Assembly: GCF_900105335.1 (NCBI RefSeq)
Contig: NZ_LT629770.1
Coordinates: forward strand, 806,001-870,000
Length of the DNA stretch: 64,000 bases
Direction: 5' to 3'
Source of the DNA: Microbacterium paraoxydans
GTDB lineage: Bacteria; Actinomycetota; Actinomycetes; Actinomycetales; Microbacteriaceae
Under the pieces are notes generated by a model. It saw nothing but the letters and a program-made list of their open reading frames with translations, searched no databases and was not told where the DNA came from. Positions 51,375-63,275 of this stretch are shown here, in pieces (positions within the stretch are counted from its first letter, which is position 1; each line of letters opens with the position of its first letter). The position numbers and the translations under genes were made by a program.

Positions 51375-52065
51375 GGTCTGCTCCTCGGAGTCGTTCGATC
51401 ACCGAGAGGACGGCGTCGATGGTCTGGGGGAAATCGAGTGCGGTCGAGTCGACGACCTCCACGCCTTCCGCGGCGTTGAGGAAGTCGACGACGGCACTGT
51501 CGGAGGCGTCGCGCTTGTGCAGCGCGTCCGCGACGGCGGCGGCGTTCTCGCCGGCGAGCTCGCCCGCGCGGCGTGCGGCCCGCACCTCGGGCGCCGCGGT
51601 CAGCAGGATGCGCACGGGCGCATCCGGTGCCACGACGGTCGTGATGTCGCGTCCTTCGACGACGACGGCCGGGTACGGCGCCTCGGCGACCAGCGCCCGG
51701 AAGAGCTCGTTGACCTGGGTGCGCACCTCCGGCACGCGGGCGACGCCGCTCACGGCACCGGACACACGCGGTTCGCGGATCGCCTCCGTCACGTCGACGT
51801 CGCCGACGCGCACCGTGCGGTCGTCGGGGTCGAGACCGAGACGGACGGGGAAGTCGGCGGCCGCGGCGCGCACGGCCTCGGCGTCGTCGGTGTCTGCACC
51901 GCGATCGAGCACATGCCAGGCGAGGGCCCGGTAGGCCGACCCGGTGTCGAGGTAGCCGAAGCCCTCGCGACGCGCGATCGCCTTGGAGACGCTCGACTTG
52001 CCGGACCCGGCGGGGCCGTCGATGGCGATGAACTTCGTGGCGGAGATGGTGGAGGTGTCAGTCAT
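51367..52065 (-). CDS. cmk: Cytidylate kinase
   Basis: A 232-aa CMP/dCMP kinase. The P-loop is [14 protein letters not shown] near residue 15. [22 protein letters not shown] and the lid segment [10 protein letters not shown] are all in the expected order. It phosphorylates CMP and dCMP with ATP. The start at 52065 lies inside the end of tyrA (8-base overlap), and its stop overlaps der. The cmk-der pairing is conserved in many Actinobacteria. Confidence 0.96.
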   Translation of the reverse strand: MTDTSTISATKFIAIDGPAGSGKSSVSKAIARREGFGYLDTGSAYRALAWHVLDRGADTDDAEAVRAAAADFPVRLGLDPDDRTVRVGDVDVTEAIREPRVSGAVSGVARVPEVRTQVNELFRALVAEAPYPAVVVEGRDITTVVAPDAPVRILLTAAPEVRAARRAGELAGENAAAVADALHKRDASDSAVVDFLNAAEGVEVVDSTALDFPQTIDAVLSVIERLRGADRG

Positions 52066-53194
52066 TGGTGTTCCCTGCGATGCGCCAGCCGCGTTCCTGG
52101 AGCCCGGTGATCGCGCCGTGCAGCGCCGCGGGGTCGACACTGATCTCGGCGAGGCCGAACTGCGCGCCCGGAGAGTGCTCCAGGCGCAGGTCCTCGACGT
52201 TGACGCCCAGCTCTCCGAGCTCGCCGAACAGGCGCCCCAGCTGACCGGCGGTGTCGTCGACCATGACGACCAGTGTCTCGAAGCGTCGGTTCTGTCCGTG
52301 CTTGCCGGGGAGGCGCTCGACGCCGTCGTTGCCCTGGCGGATGGTCTCCGCGAGCACGCGTCGGGCACCGGGGGCCGCGGGAGCGCGCAGCGCATCGGCG
52401 ACCTCGCTCAGGTCGGTCGCGAGCGCGTCGAGGATCTCGACGACGGGACCGGCGTTGGCGCCGAGGATCTGCACCCACAGTTCGGGAGCGGACGCGGCGA
52501 TGCGCGTGGTGTCTCGCACGCCCTGCCCGGCCAGACGGAGGGCGCCCTCCTCGGCCCCGGCCAGCCGACCGGCGAGGAGACTCGCGACGACCTGCGGCAC
52601 ATGCGACGTGAGGGCGACGGAGCGGTCGTGCTCCTCCGGGGTCATCTCCAGCGGCATCGCGCCGACGTCGAGGGCCAGTGCCTCGACCAGCGCGAGGTCC
52701 CGCGCGGTGGTGTCCTCGTCGCGGCACACGACCCACGGCCGCCCGATGAAGAGATCGGCTCTCGCCGAGATCGCCCCGCCGCGCTCCCGACCGGCGAGCG
52801 GGTGCGAGCCGATGTAGCGGGCGAGGTTGACGCCGCGCTCCCGCAGCGTGCGGAACGGCTCCAGCTTGACACTCGCGACATCGGTCACGACGGCGTCGGG
52901 GTACCGCTCGAGCTCGGCCTGGATCACGTCGGCGGTCACGTCCGGCGGCACGGCCACGACGATGAGCACCGGCGCGTCGTCGTCCTGCGGAAGCCGCCCG
53001 GCACCGTAGTCGACGGCGAGGCGCAGTTGCGCAGGGGACGCGTCGGTGAGGACGACGTCGATGCCCTTCGCACGGAGGGCGTGGCCGACGCTGGCACCGA
53101 GCAGCCCGGCGCCGACGATGCGCACGGTGCCGGACAGACGCGGCGCCACGGCACCGGTCTTCCGCGCCGCGGGCGCACTCGTCGTCTGGATCAT
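52058..53194 (-). CDS. tyrA: Prephenate dehydrogenase
   Basis: A 378-aa protein. The NAD-binding site [13 protein letters not shown] is near residue 28, with [17 protein letters not shown] and [11 protein letters not shown] (prephenate site) after it. The C-terminal about 75 residues ([34 protein letters not shown] in outline) form an ACT-type regulatory domain, probably for tyrosine feedback. It makes 4-hydroxyphenylpyruvate in tyrosine synthesis. The start overlaps rluB by four bases. Confidence 0.94.
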   Translation of the reverse strand: MIQTTSAPAARKTGAVAPRLSGTVRIVGAGLLGASVGHALRAKGIDVVLTDASPAQLRLAVDYGAGRLPQDDDAPVLIVVAVPPDVTADVIQAELERYPDAVVTDVASVKLEPFRTLRERGVNLARYIGSHPLAGRERGGAISARADLFIGRPWVVCRDEDTTARDLALVEALALDVGAMPLEMTPEEHDRSVALTSHVPQVVASLLAGRLAGAEEGALRLAGQGVRDTTRIAASAPELWVQILGANAGPVVEILDALATDLSEVADALRAPAAPGARRVLAETIRQGNDGVERLPGKHGQNRRFETLVVMVDDTAGQLGRLFGELGELGVNVEDLRLEHSPGAQFGLAEISVDPAALHGAITGLQERGWRIAGNTND

Positions 53195-53988
53195 TCGCTC
53201 TCCTGCTCGCCTGGCGCCTCGGCGACACCGGATTCCCGGCGCGCGAGAGTCAGCAGCGCGCCGAGTTCGATTTTACTCAGTTCCCGCGTCCGACCGGCCG
53301 GGAGGGTTCCCAGGTGCAGCGGACCGAACTGCCTCCGCACGAGTTCCGTGACCGGATGGCCGACCGCGGCCATCATCCGGCGCACGATCCGATTGCGTCC
53401 GGAGTGCAGCGTGAGCTCGACGAGGCTCGAGCCGCGCGACGTGTCCAGCAGGCGGGCCTTGTCGGCGGCGATGGGCCCGTCCTCCAGCTCGATGCCCTTC
53501 GTGAGCTTCGAGATGGTCTGCGCCGTGACCGCCCCCTCGACCTTCGCGATGTAGACCTTGGTGACACCGAAGGAGGGGTGCGCGAGCACGTGCGCGAGCT
53601 CGCCGTCGTTGGTGAGCAGCAGCAGTCCGCTGGTCTCGGCGTCCAGACGCCCGACGTTGTACAGCCGCTCCTCGTAGTCCTTCGTGAAGCGCCGGAGATC
53701 CGGGCGTCCGCTCTCGTCGCGCATGCTGCTGACCACACCCGTCGGCTTGTTCAGCATCACGTAGCGCTTGGACACGTCGAGCTGCACCGCGGTGCCGTCC
53801 ACGTCCACGAGGTCCCGCTCCGGGTCGATGCGGCGGCCGAGCTCGGTCACCACCTGGCCGTTCACGCGGATGCGCCCCTCGACGATGTACTGCTCGACGA
53901 CCCGACGGGACGCCACACCGGCGGCCGCCAGCACCTTCTGCAGTCGCACGCCTTCGGGAGCGGCGGAATCGTGGGCGTCGGTGGTCAT
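53191..53988 (-). CDS. rluB: 23S rRNA pseudouridine synthase RluB-type
   Basis: A 265-aa protein: an N-terminal S4 domain (VRLQKVLAAAGVASRRVVEQYI) and the RsuA/RluB catalytic domain with the Asp in GRLDAETSGLLLLTNDG. YVMLNKPTGVVSS and LHSGRNRIVRRMM are typical. It is placed between scpB and tyrA, the normal position in Actinobacteria. RluB modifies U2605 of 23S rRNA in E. coli; the same site is assumed here. Confidence 0.93.
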   Translation of the reverse strand: MTTDAHDSAAPEGVRLQKVLAAAGVASRRVVEQYIVEGRIRVNGQVVTELGRRIDPERDLVDVDGTAVQLDVSKRYVMLNKPTGVVSSMRDESGRPDLRRFTKDYEERLYNVGRLDAETSGLLLLTNDGELAHVLAHPSFGVTKVYIAKVEGAVTAQTISKLTKGIELEDGPIAADKARLLDTSRGSSLVELTLHSGRNRIVRRMMAAVGHPVTELVRRQFGPLHLGTLPAGRTRELSKIELGALLTLARRESGVAEAPGEQESE

Positions 53989-54608
53989 CGGACCGTCCCT
54001 TCGTCGAAGCCGTCGGCGCCGTCGTCGAGGAGCGGCGAGATCGGCGGAAGCTCATCCAGAGAGTTGATGCCGAGATGCTGGAGGAGCGCATCGGTCGTGC
54101 CGTAGTTGATCGCGCCGGTCTCGGAATCGGCGAACAGTTCGGTGATCAGCCCCCGCGCGAGGAGGGTGCGGACCACGGAGTCGACGTTGACCGCGCGGAT
54201 CGAGGCCACCTGGCTCCGGGTCACCGGCTGCTTGTACGCGATCACCGCGAGCGTCTCCAGCGCCGCCTGGGAGAGCCGGGCCGGCGCCTGACCACCGACG
54301 AACTCCGCCACGACCGGATCGAGGTCTTCGCGGACGTAGAGCCGCCATCCACCGCCGACCTCCCGCAGCTCGAAGCCGCGCCGCGGACCCGCGCCTCGAC
54401 CGTCGTAGTCCTCGACCAGCGACTCGACCGTCTGCCGGACGGCGGGCACCGGCGCGCCGACCGCGGCGGCGAGAGCCACCAGGCCGATCGGCTCGTCGAC
54501 GATGAAGAGGATCGCCTCCACACGCTCGCTGAGCGGGAGCTCGGACCCCGTCACGGCGTCGGGCTCGTCGCGGAGCCCGGTCTCTGCCTCGGTCACGTCA
54601 TCGGTCAT
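53985..54608 (-). CDS. scpB: Segregation and condensation protein B
   Basis: A 207-aa kleisin-associated protein with two winged-helix units: LSERVEAILFIVDEPIGLVALAAAVG, then RLSQAALETLAVIAYKQPVTRSQVASIRAVN and LLARGLITE. These match ScpB, which binds ScpA and the SMC heads in the condensin complex. The acidic N- and C-terminal tails are typical of Actinobacteria. It overlaps scpA by 11 bases and rluB by four. Confidence 0.95.
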   Translation of the reverse strand: MTDDVTEAETGLRDEPDAVTGSELPLSERVEAILFIVDEPIGLVALAAAVGAPVPAVRQTVESLVEDYDGRGAGPRRGFELREVGGGWRLYVREDLDPVVAEFVGGQAPARLSQAALETLAVIAYKQPVTRSQVASIRAVNVDSVVRTLLARGLITELFADSETGAINYGTTDALLQHLGINSLDELPPISPLLDDGADGFDEGTVR

Positions 54609-55470
54609 AGTCGGCCCCCAGGGTCGCGAGTGTCTCGTCCGACCAGGAGTCGGCGGCCCAGCGGAGCGTGAGCTCCCCGAGCGGTTCCAGTTGTTCGAAG
54701 GAGAGCGCAGCGTGCCGGTACAGCTCCAGCACCGAGATGAAGCGGGCCACGACGATACCCGGCTCGGTGACGCCGGCGACGAGCTCGCGGAAGCTCAGCG
54801 ATTCGGTGCCGCGCAGCAGCGTGACGACGATGGCGGCCTGCTCGCGGATGCTGACCAGGGGTGCATGCAGATGGTCGAGGCCGACGTGCGGGATCTCCTT
54901 CGGCGCGAAGGCCAGAAGCGCCAGCGCCGCGAAGTCGTCGGGGGTGAGCGACCAGACGAGCTCGGGCGTCTGCTTCCGGTGCTTCTCCTCCAGAGGCACC
55001 GCACGCACATGACGGCGGTCCTCCCGCTGCAGGCACCGCGAGAACCAGGCGGAGACCTCTTTGAACGCGCGGTACTGCAGGAGGCGGGCGAAGAGCAGGT
55101 CGCGCGCTTCGAGCAGGGCGACGGCCTCGGCGTCGACGAGCTCGCCCTGCGGCAGCAGTCCCGCGACCTTCATGTCCAGCAGGGTCGCGGCGACGACGAG
55201 GAACTCCGAGGCCTGATCCAGCTCCTCCTCGTCCTCCAGGTCGGCGAGGTACGCGATGAACTCGTTGGTGACGGCGCTCAGCGACACCTCGGTGATGTCC
55301 ATCTCGTGCTTCGAGATGAGGTTCAGCAGGAGGTCGAAGGGGCCGTCGAAGTTCGACAGCGAGACGCGGAACCCCGCGGCGTCGTCGGCTGACGAAGACT
55401 CCGCCGCGTCGACGGCGTCGGCGGATGCCGGGACCTCAGCGGTTCCGAGCTCGTCAGGCGACGGCGCCAC
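54598..55470 (-). CDS. scpA: Segregation and condensation protein A
   Basis: A 290-aa kleisin. The conserved N-terminus reads FRVSLSNFDGPFDLLLNLISKHEMDI, read as VSLSNFDGPFDLLLNLI then KHEMDITEVSL. EFLVVAATLLDMK and a C-terminal winged helix FRELVAGVTEPGIVVARFISVLEL (outline) follow. I use the GTG at 55470, which gives a short acidic lead and overlaps the ParA gene by 17 bases; an upstream extension only shadows the ParA frame. Confidence 0.93.
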   Translation of the reverse strand: MAPSPDELGTAEVPASADAVDAAESSSADDAAGFRVSLSNFDGPFDLLLNLISKHEMDITEVSLSAVTNEFIAYLADLEDEEELDQASEFLVVAATLLDMKVAGLLPQGELVDAEAVALLEARDLLFARLLQYRAFKEVSAWFSRCLQREDRRHVRAVPLEEKHRKQTPELVWSLTPDDFAALALLAFAPKEIPHVGLDHLHAPLVSIREQAAIVVTLLRGTESLSFRELVAGVTEPGIVVARFISVLELYRHAALSFEQLEPLGELTLRWAADSWSDETLATLGADYDR

Positions 55471-56344
55471 GGGCGACCAGCTCCCTGGCCAGCCGCAGGT
55501 ATGCCTGTGCGGCCGCGTGCTCCGGAGCGAACTCGGTGATCGGGACCCCCGAGACCGACGCATCCGGGAACTTCACGGTGCGGCCGATCACGGTCTCCAG
55601 CACGTCGTCGCCGAACGCCTCCACGACCCGCTCCAGCACCTCGCGCGAGTGCAGCGTGCGAGGGTCGTACATGGTCGCCAGCAGCCCGTCCATCTCGATG
55701 GAGGGGTTCAGGCGATCGCGGACCTTGTCGATGGTCTCGATGAGGAGCGCGACACCGCGGAGCGCGAAGAACTCGCACTCGAGCGGGATGATGACGCCGT
55801 GCGCAGCCGTCAGCGCGTTCACGGTCAGCAGACCGAGCGACGGCTGGCAGTCGATGAGGATGACGTCGTACTCCCCCGCCACCTGGCGCAGCACGCGGGC
55901 GAGGATCGTCTCGCGGGCGACCTCGTTCACGAGGTGCACCTCCGCGGCGGAGAGGTCGATGTTCGCGGGGAGGACGTCGAGACCGGGCACGTTCGAGTGC
56001 ACGATCGCGTCGTGCGCGTCGCGCTTCGTGTCGAGCAGGAGGTCGTAGACCGTCGGCACGTCGTGCGTCTGAATGCCGAGACCGGCGGACAGCGCGCCCT
56101 GCGGGTCGAAGTCCACCGCGAGCACCTTGCGGCCGTACTCCGCGAGCGCGGCGGCGAGGTTGATGGAGGTGGTCGTCTTGCCGACGCCGCCCTTCTGGTT
56201 GCAGAGCGCGATGATGCGGGCCGGGCCGTGCGACTTCAGCGGCGCCGGGATCGGGAAGCCCTGGTACGGACGGCCGGTGGGTCCCATGGGAGTGTCGTCG
56301 GCCTTCTGCGCCTTCGCCCTGGACTTCGCCACTTTCTCAGCCAC
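55454..56344 (-). CDS. ParA-family ATPase
   Basis: A 296-aa deviant Walker-type ATPase. CNQKGGVGKTTTSINLA gives the P-loop with the signature Lys, DFDPQGALSAGLG the A' box and VILIDCQPSLGLLTVNAL the Walker B. It lies directly upstream of scpA in the xerD-ParA-scpA-scpB order found in Actinobacteria. It is a Soj-like ATPase whose partner is not encoded here. The GTG start at 56344 has AGGAG five bases upstream. Whether it moves chromosomes or has another role is unknown. Confidence 0.92.
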   Translation of the reverse strand: MAEKVAKSRAKAQKADDTPMGPTGRPYQGFPIPAPLKSHGPARIIALCNQKGGVGKTTTSINLAAALAEYGRKVLAVDFDPQGALSAGLGIQTHDVPTVYDLLLDTKRDAHDAIVHSNVPGLDVLPANIDLSAAEVHLVNEVARETILARVLRQVAGEYDVILIDCQPSLGLLTVNALTAAHGVIIPLECEFFALRGVALLIETIDKVRDRLNPSIEMDGLLATMYDPRTLHSREVLERVVEAFGDDVLETVIGRTVKFPDASVSGVPITEFAPEHAAAQAYLRLARELVARGAVA

Positions 56345-56447
56345 CGGTTCTCCTGCTCCTTCGTGCTTGCTCGATTGTAGCCGCCCAGCGTTCCCCAGCC
56401 GTCTCGGCGCGCGGCGGGCGACCCGGTACCGGCCGCGGCCTGCGCGG

Positions 56448-57350
56448 TCAGCGCGCCCGGGGATGAGAGGTCGCGTAGATGTCACGGAGAGCATCCACCG
56501 ACACATGCGTGTAGATCTGCGTCGTCGCGACCGAGGAGTGCCCCAGCAGCTCCTGCACCACCCGCACGTCGGCACCGCCCTGCAGGAGGTGCGTCGCGAA
56601 CGAATGCCGCAGCGTGTGCGGGGAGACCTCGGCGGTGAGCTGTGCGCGCTCGGCAGCGGAACGGATCACCAGCCACGCGCTCTGTCGCGAGAGCGGGGCA
56701 CCGCGCGCGCCGAGGAAGAGCCGGGCCGATGCGCGGCCCTTCGCCGCGAGCTCCGGACGGACCCGGGTGAGGTAGGCGTCGACGGCGGCGCGGGCGTACG
56801 ACCCCACCGGGACGATCCGCTCCTTCGAGCCCTTGCCCCGCAGGCGCAGCACCTCGCCGTGCGCCATGTCGTCGACGTCGAGACCGACCGCCTCCGAGAC
56901 CCTGGCACCCGTGGCGTAGAGGAGCTCCAGCAGCGCCCTGTCCCTGATGCCGAGCGGCTCCTCGGCCGACGGCGCGGCGAGCAGCCGCTCCACCTGGTCG
57001 ATCGTCAGGGCTTTCGGCAGCCGGCGCGGGGTCTTCGGTGGGCGGAGTCGTCCGGTCGGATCGTCCGCCTCGATGCCCTCGCGGGCGAGGAACCGGTGCC
57101 AGCCGCGCACCGAGGACTGCAGGCGCGCCAGGCTCGTCGCGGCCGGCTGCGGCTCCGCGGACGCGCGGGCGGCGATGAAGCGGTCGACGACGGCGGGCGT
57201 GATGTGCGCGGTGTCGTCGATCCCGTCCGCAGCGAGCCAGTCCCGGTAGCCCTCGAGATCCCGCCGGTAGGCGCCGACGGTGTGGCTGCTGAGCCCGCGC
57301 TCGATCGTCACATGACGCAGGTACGCGTCGAGGGCGCGATCGAGCAGCAT
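56448..57350 (-). CDS. xerD: Site-specific tyrosine recombinase XerD
   Basis: A 300-aa recombinase with an intact active site: Arg-I in [18 protein letters not shown], the Lys hairpin [24 protein letters not shown] (HxxR) and [15 protein letters not shown] with the nucleophile Tyr. It resolves chromosome dimers at dif with XerC. It is a useful contrast to the two degenerate proteins in the mobile element. It starts two bases before the NUDIX stop on the minus strand. About 103 bases without a gene follow before the ParA start. Confidence 0.95.
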   Translation of the reverse strand: MLLDRALDAYLRHVTIERGLSSHTVGAYRRDLEGYRDWLAADGIDDTAHITPAVVDRFIAARASAEPQPAATSLARLQSSVRGWHRFLAREGIEADDPTGRLRPPKTPRRLPKALTIDQVERLLAAPSAEEPLGIRDRALLELLYATGARVSEAVGLDVDDMAHGEVLRLRGKGSKERIVPVGSYARAAVDAYLTRVRPELAAKGRASARLFLGARGAPLSRQSAWLVIRSAAERAQLTAEVSPHTLRHSFATHLLQGGADVRVVQELLGHSSVATTQIYTHVSVDALRDIYATSHPRAR

Positions 57351-57352
57351 GC

Positions 57353-57938
57353 TCAGCTCCGGTCGCGCAGCCTCTGCGCGGCGGCCAGGACGCCGATGGA
57401 GAGGATGCCGTTGTGCAGGCGTCCCTCCAGGACTCCGGCGACGGCCTCGTCCAGTGGCACCCACGCGACGCGGATGTCGGCCTCCTCGTCCTCGCGGTCA
57501 TGCGCGGTCTCGGCGGTTGAGAGTCCGGTCGCGAGGAACACCCGGATGAGCTCGTCGTTACCGCCGGGCGTCGTCCACGACGACACCAGGGGCTCCCAGT
57601 GGGCGGCGACGAGGTCGGCTTCCTCCGCGAGCTCGCGACGGGCGGCCGCCAGCGGCTCCTCCCCCGCGATGTCGAGGAGGCCGGCCGGCAACTCCCAGTC
57701 GCGGTGACGGATCGGGTGACGGTACTGCTGGATGAGCAGGACCCGCTCCTCGTCGTCCATCGCGAGGATCGCGACGGCCCCGGGGTGGGCGACGTACTGT
57801 CGCACGATCTCGCCGTCGCCGTAGCGGACCCGGTCGGAGCGGACGTCCCAGACGTACCCCTCATAGACGAGGTCGCTGCTCAGGACCTCCGGCTCGAAGG
57901 GCTCGTCCCGCAGCGGTTCCGGCACGTCCGCCTTCGAC

Positions 57939-57946
<8 letters not shown>
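57353..57946 (-). CDS. NUDIX hydrolase, ADP-ribose pyrophosphatase-like
   Basis: A 197-aa protein with the ADPRase layout. [39 protein letters not shown] (outline) contains the NUDIX box GLLDIAGEE...[10 protein letters not shown], with Glu residues for Mg. The C-terminal [24 protein letters not shown] matches ADP-ribose pyrophosphatases. It should split ADP-ribose into AMP and ribose 5-phosphate. It starts inside the end of pyrG (8-base overlap). Confidence 0.9.
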
Positions 57947-59633
<1,687 letters not shown>

Positions 59634-59659
59634 CACGGGCTTCTATCCTAACAGTTCAT

Positions 59660-61342
59660 TCAGACGCCGAGGCTGAGAAGCTCGCGGGCGTGGGTGAGTG
59701 CGGCATCGGAATCCGCGAGGCCGGAGAGCAGACGGGCCATCTCGGCCTCGCGCTCCTCCCCGTCGAGCCGCCGCACGCTGGACGCGGTGACGGCGCCGTC
59801 GTGCGATTTCACGACGGTGAGGTGGTTGTTCGCGAAGGCGGCGACCTGCGCGAGATGGGTGACGGCGATCACCTGCGACTTCTCGGCGAGTCGGGCGAGT
59901 CGCCGACCCACCTCGATGGCCGCCGCGCCGCCGATGCCGGCGTCGACCTCGTCGAACACGAAGGTGGGCACCGGGTCGGTCGCCGCGATGACGACCTCGA
60001 TCGCGAGCATCACCCGCGACAGCTCGCCGCCGGAGGCCCCCTTGGCGACCGAGCGGGGCTCGGCGCCGGGATGCGGGGCGAGCAGGATGGTGACGTCGTC
60101 GCGGCCGTGGGTGCTCTCGGACCCCGGGGTCACAGAGACCTCCAGGCGCGCGTCCGGCATCGCCAGCGCGTGCAGCTCGGCCGTCACGGCCTCGCCGAGT
60201 CGGCCGGCCGCCTCGTTCCGGGCCGCGGTGAGAGCGTCGGCCCGGGCGTCGAGCTCCGCCCTGGCCGCGTCGCGCTCGGCGGTGAGGCGTTCCAGGCGCT
60301 CTCCGTCGTCGTCGAGTTCGGCCAGCCGCGCGGATCCGGTCTGCCACAGCGCCAGCGCCTCCGCCAGCGAGCCGTGCTGACGGATGAGGACGCCGAGTGC
60401 GGCCCGGCGCTCCTCGACGGCGGCGAGCTCATGGGGTCCGGATTCGTCGAGGTCGGCGAGGAAGCCGGAGAGCACACCGGCGGCGTCGGCGATCCGGTAG
60501 CCGATGTCGGCCAGGGTCTCCGCGACCTCCGCGAGCTTCGGGTCCGACACGCGCTCGATCGCTCGGCGTGCTTCCGCGACCAGCGCCGACGCATCGGGCT
60601 CGCCCTCCTCGTTCGAGAGGGCCCCGTGGGCCAGGGCGGCGGCGACGCGGAGTTCCTCCGCGTTCGCGAGGCGCTCGGCACGGGCCGTCAGCTCCTCGTC
60701 CTCGCCCTCCTCGGGGGCGGTCGCCTCGATCAGGGCGAGGTCCTCCCGTAGCCGAGCGGCCTCCTCGGCACGCCGGTTGCGGTTCGCGGTGATGTCGATG
60801 ATCTCGGCGTCGAGGGTCCGCCAGCGCTCGAACGCGGCCTGGTAGTCCTCCAGCGCCCGGGCGATCGGTTCGCCGCCGAAGCGGTCGAGTGCGTCGCGCT
60901 GCGCGGCGGCCGACCGCAGCCGGAGCTGCTCGGACTGTCCGTGCACGACGATGAGCTCGTCCGCGAGCGAGGAGAGCACCCCCGCCGGAGCGGCGCGCCC
61001 GCCGACGCTCGCACGGCTGCGGCCCTCGGCGCTGAGGGTGCGCGAGACATAGAGCTCGGCGGTGCCGGCACCGGCCGGCTCCAGCTCTCCCCCGGCCTCG
61101 GCCACGATGTCGGCGACCTCGCCCTTCTCGGGCACGATCCACACCCCGGCCACCGACGCCTGGGCCGCGCCCTTGCGCACGGCGCCCGAGTCGGCGCGCT
61201 GGCCGAGGAGCAACCCGAGGCCGGTGACGACCATGGTCTTGCCCGCGCCCGTCTCTCCGGTGATCGCCGTGAAGCCCGGGCCGAGCGGCAGGACGGCGTC
61301 GGCGATCACGCCGAGCCCCTGCATGCGCATCTCCTCGATCAT
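59660..61342 (-). CDS. recN: DNA repair protein RecN
   Basis: A 560-aa SMC-like ATPase. Walker A is ITGETGAGKTMVVTG near residue 30, with ELIVVHGQSEQLRL after it. A long coiled coil spans about 160-370. The signature GASGGELSRVMLAIE and Walker B TFVFDEVDAGIGG follow. RecN acts in double-strand-break repair. The start overlaps nadK by four bases (ATGA). Induction by SOS is common for recN, but I see no LexA box because the gene is inside an operon. Confidence 0.96.
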   Translation of the reverse strand: MIEEMRMQGLGVIADAVLPLGPGFTAITGETGAGKTMVVTGLGLLLGQRADSGAVRKGAAQASVAGVWIVPEKGEVADIVAEAGGELEPAGAGTAELYVSRTLSAEGRSRASVGGRAAPAGVLSSLADELIVVHGQSEQLRLRSAAAQRDALDRFGGEPIARALEDYQAAFERWRTLDAEIIDITANRNRRAEEAARLREDLALIEATAPEEGEDEELTARAERLANAEELRVAAALAHGALSNEEGEPDASALVAEARRAIERVSDPKLAEVAETLADIGYRIADAAGVLSGFLADLDESGPHELAAVEERRAALGVLIRQHGSLAEALALWQTGSARLAELDDDGERLERLTAERDAARAELDARADALTAARNEAAGRLGEAVTAELHALAMPDARLEVSVTPGSESTHGRDDVTILLAPHPGAEPRSVAKGASGGELSRVMLAIEVVIAATDPVPTFVFDEVDAGIGGAAAIEVGRRLARLAEKSQVIAVTHLAQVAAFANNHLTVVKSHDGAVTASSVRRLDGEEREAEMARLLSGLADSDAALTHARELLSLGV

Positions 61343-62256
61343 GCGTCGCTCCTCCGCTCCTGTCCGCGCCACCCTTCGACGGGCAGCTGGAACTTGCGGA
61401 CGAGACGGTTCGTGAACGCGGTCGGGTGCAGGCGCGCGAGACGGACCGGGCGCGACGAGCGGCGCACCACGACTCGGGCGCCCGGCGGGAGATCGTGGGA
61501 ACGACGGCCGTCGCACCAGAGGATGCCGGAGCCGTCCGTCCGCTCCAGCATCTCGATGGCCACGGCCGCATCGGGGCTCACCACGAGCGGCTTCGCGAAC
61601 AGGGCGTGTGCCGACAGCGGGACCACCGCGATGGCCTCGACCGTCGGCCAGATGACGGGTCCGCCGGCGGAGAAGTTGTAGGCGGTCGAGCCGGTCGGGG
61701 TGGAGATGACCATGCCGTCGCAGCCGAAGCTCGACAGGGGGCGCCCATCGATCTCGAGCACCACCTCGATCATGCGCTCGCGGCTCGCCTTCTCGACGGT
61801 CGCCTCGTTCAGGGCCCAGGTCTCGAAGACGACGTCGCCGGACCGGTCCTTGACGCGCACCGACAACGCCAGGCGCTCCTCGACCTCGTAGTCGCGGGCG
61901 ATGACGCGGCGCATCGCGTCGTCCATGTCGTCCCGGTCGATCTCCGCGAGGAAGCCGACGTGTCCCATGTTGATGCCGAGCACCGGGGCGCCGCTGTCGC
62001 GGACGAGCTCCGCCGCGCGGAGGATGGTGCCGTCGCCGCCGAGGACGATCGCGAGTTCGAGGGTCGACGGCCCGGAGGCGTCCAGCACCTCGACGTCCGC
62101 GAAGAACGCATCGACCGCGGCGAGCTCGGCATGGTCGTCAGCTGCCAGGACGGGACGGACCCCCGCACCGCGGAGGGCGCCGATAACCCGACGGGCGGCC
62201 GCGACGGTGTCGACGCGGCCCGCATGGGCGACGACCAGGATCCTGCGCTCGTTCAT
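61339..62256 (-). CDS. nadK: NAD kinase
   Basis: A 305-aa protein. The GGDGT motif is in LAIVLGGDGTILRAAEL, with GINMGHVGFLAEI and the TPTGSTAYNFSAGGP substrate loop after it. It phosphorylates NAD to NADP. The order tlyA-nadK-recN is conserved in Actinobacteria. It overlaps tlyA and recN by four bases each. Confidence 0.96.
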   Translation of the reverse strand: MNERRILVVAHAGRVDTVAAARRVIGALRGAGVRPVLAADDHAELAAVDAFFADVEVLDASGPSTLELAIVLGGDGTILRAAELVRDSGAPVLGINMGHVGFLAEIDRDDMDDAMRRVIARDYEVEERLALSVRVKDRSGDVVFETWALNEATVEKASRERMIEVVLEIDGRPLSSFGCDGMVISTPTGSTAYNFSAGGPVIWPTVEAIAVVPLSAHALFAKPLVVSPDAAVAIEMLERTDGSGILWCDGRRSHDLPPGARVVVRRSSRPVRLARLHPTAFTNRLVRKFQLPVEGWRGQERRSDA

Positions 62257-63050
62257 CGTCCCCCTGCCAGCCGGTTGATGGTGTCCATCCATTCTGTCGG
62301 ATTGCTGCCGCCGCCCGGCACGAGGTGCACGAGACACTCCGCATTGCCGTGAGTCCCGAGGATCGGGGAGGAGACGATCCCCGCCATCCCCATCCCGGCG
62401 TCCCACGCGCTCCACACCACGCGGGCGACGGCGTCCGCACGGGTGGCGGGGTCGGTGACGAGACCGCCGCGCACGGCCGTCCGCCCGACCTCGAACTGGG
62501 GTTTGACCAGCAACAGCACGTCGGCGCCCGGTGCGCCGACGGAGACCACCGCGGGAAGCACGAGCTCGAGCGAGATGAAGGAGAGGTCGCCCACCACCAG
62601 GTCGGGGGGCGCAGACTCCCCCGTCGCCGCGGCGAGGCTGTCACGCGTCATGTGCCGCACGTTGAAGCCCTCGACGGCGATGACGCCGGGGTCGGCAGCG
62701 ACCGCGGGGGCGAGCTGGCCATGCCCGACGTCCACGGCGAGGACACGGCGCGCGCCGCGTTCCCGCAGCACCTGCGTGAATCCGCCGGTCGAGGCCCCCA
62801 TGTCGAGCGCCAAGCGCCCCTGAACCGGGATGCCGAAGCCGTCGAGCCCGGCGACGAGCTTGTGCGCCGCGCGGCTGACGTAGTGGTCGGCGCCGGCGAC
62901 CGTGATGGTGTCGTCGTCGCTGACCGGGGTCGAGGCCTTCACGACCGGGCGGCCGTCGACGCTCACGAGGCCGTCGGCGATGAGGGTGGCGGCATGCGTG
63001 CGCGAACGGGCGAGTCCTCGGGCGGCGAGGGCGGCGTCGAGTCGCGTCAT
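62253..63050 (-). CDS. tlyA: TlyA-family rRNA 2'-O-methyltransferase
   Basis: A 265-aa protein: an N-terminal S4 domain (TRLDAALAARGLARSRTHAA, then ADGLVSVDGR) and an FtsJ-like methyltransferase domain (LALDMGASTGGFTQVLRERGA, with DLVVGDLSFISL). In mycobacteria TlyA methylates 16S and 23S rRNA and is needed for capreomycin sensitivity. It overlaps the small gene upstream and nadK downstream by four bases. Confidence 0.95.
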   Translation of the reverse strand: MTRLDAALAARGLARSRTHAATLIADGLVSVDGRPVVKASTPVSDDDTITVAGADHYVSRAAHKLVAGLDGFGIPVQGRLALDMGASTGGFTQVLRERGARRVLAVDVGHGQLAPAVAADPGVIAVEGFNVRHMTRDSLAAATGESAPPDLVVGDLSFISLELVLPAVVSVGAPGADVLLLVKPQFEVGRTAVRGGLVTDPATRADAVARVVWSAWDAGMGMAGIVSSPILGTHGNAECLVHLVPGGGSNPTEWMDTINRLAGGR

Positions 63051-63226
63051 CGTGGTCCCGGGGTCTCCCGCAGGTCGTGCCGGGATCCACTCTCGAGTCG
63101 TCGCGAGAGTTCGTCGTGCAGGGCCGAGTACGCGTCGGCGCGTGCGGCGAGCGGCTGCCCTTCGATCAGGCGCAGACGACTCCACAGGCCGTCCGTCGGC
63201 GCGCCGGTCGTCGTCTCATCGCTCAC
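63047..63226 (-). CDS. Small hypothetical protein of the tlyA operon
   Basis: A 59-aa protein with a GTG start (VSDETTTGAPTDGLW...). It is mostly helical (SRLRLIEGQPLAARADAYSALHDELSRRLE), with a charged tail. Small proteins of this kind are frequently found between the HAD phosphatase and tlyA in Actinobacteria. The Shine-Dalgarno is weak (GTGGAAG). It overlaps tlyA by four bases. Function unknown. Confidence 0.6.
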   Translation of the reverse strand: MSDETTTGAPTDGLWSRLRLIEGQPLAARADAYSALHDELSRRLESGSRHDLRETPGPR

Positions 63227-63275
63227 GCTTCCACTGTACGCGGCGCCACCGACGGGCGGCGGCGCCACGCGTGGC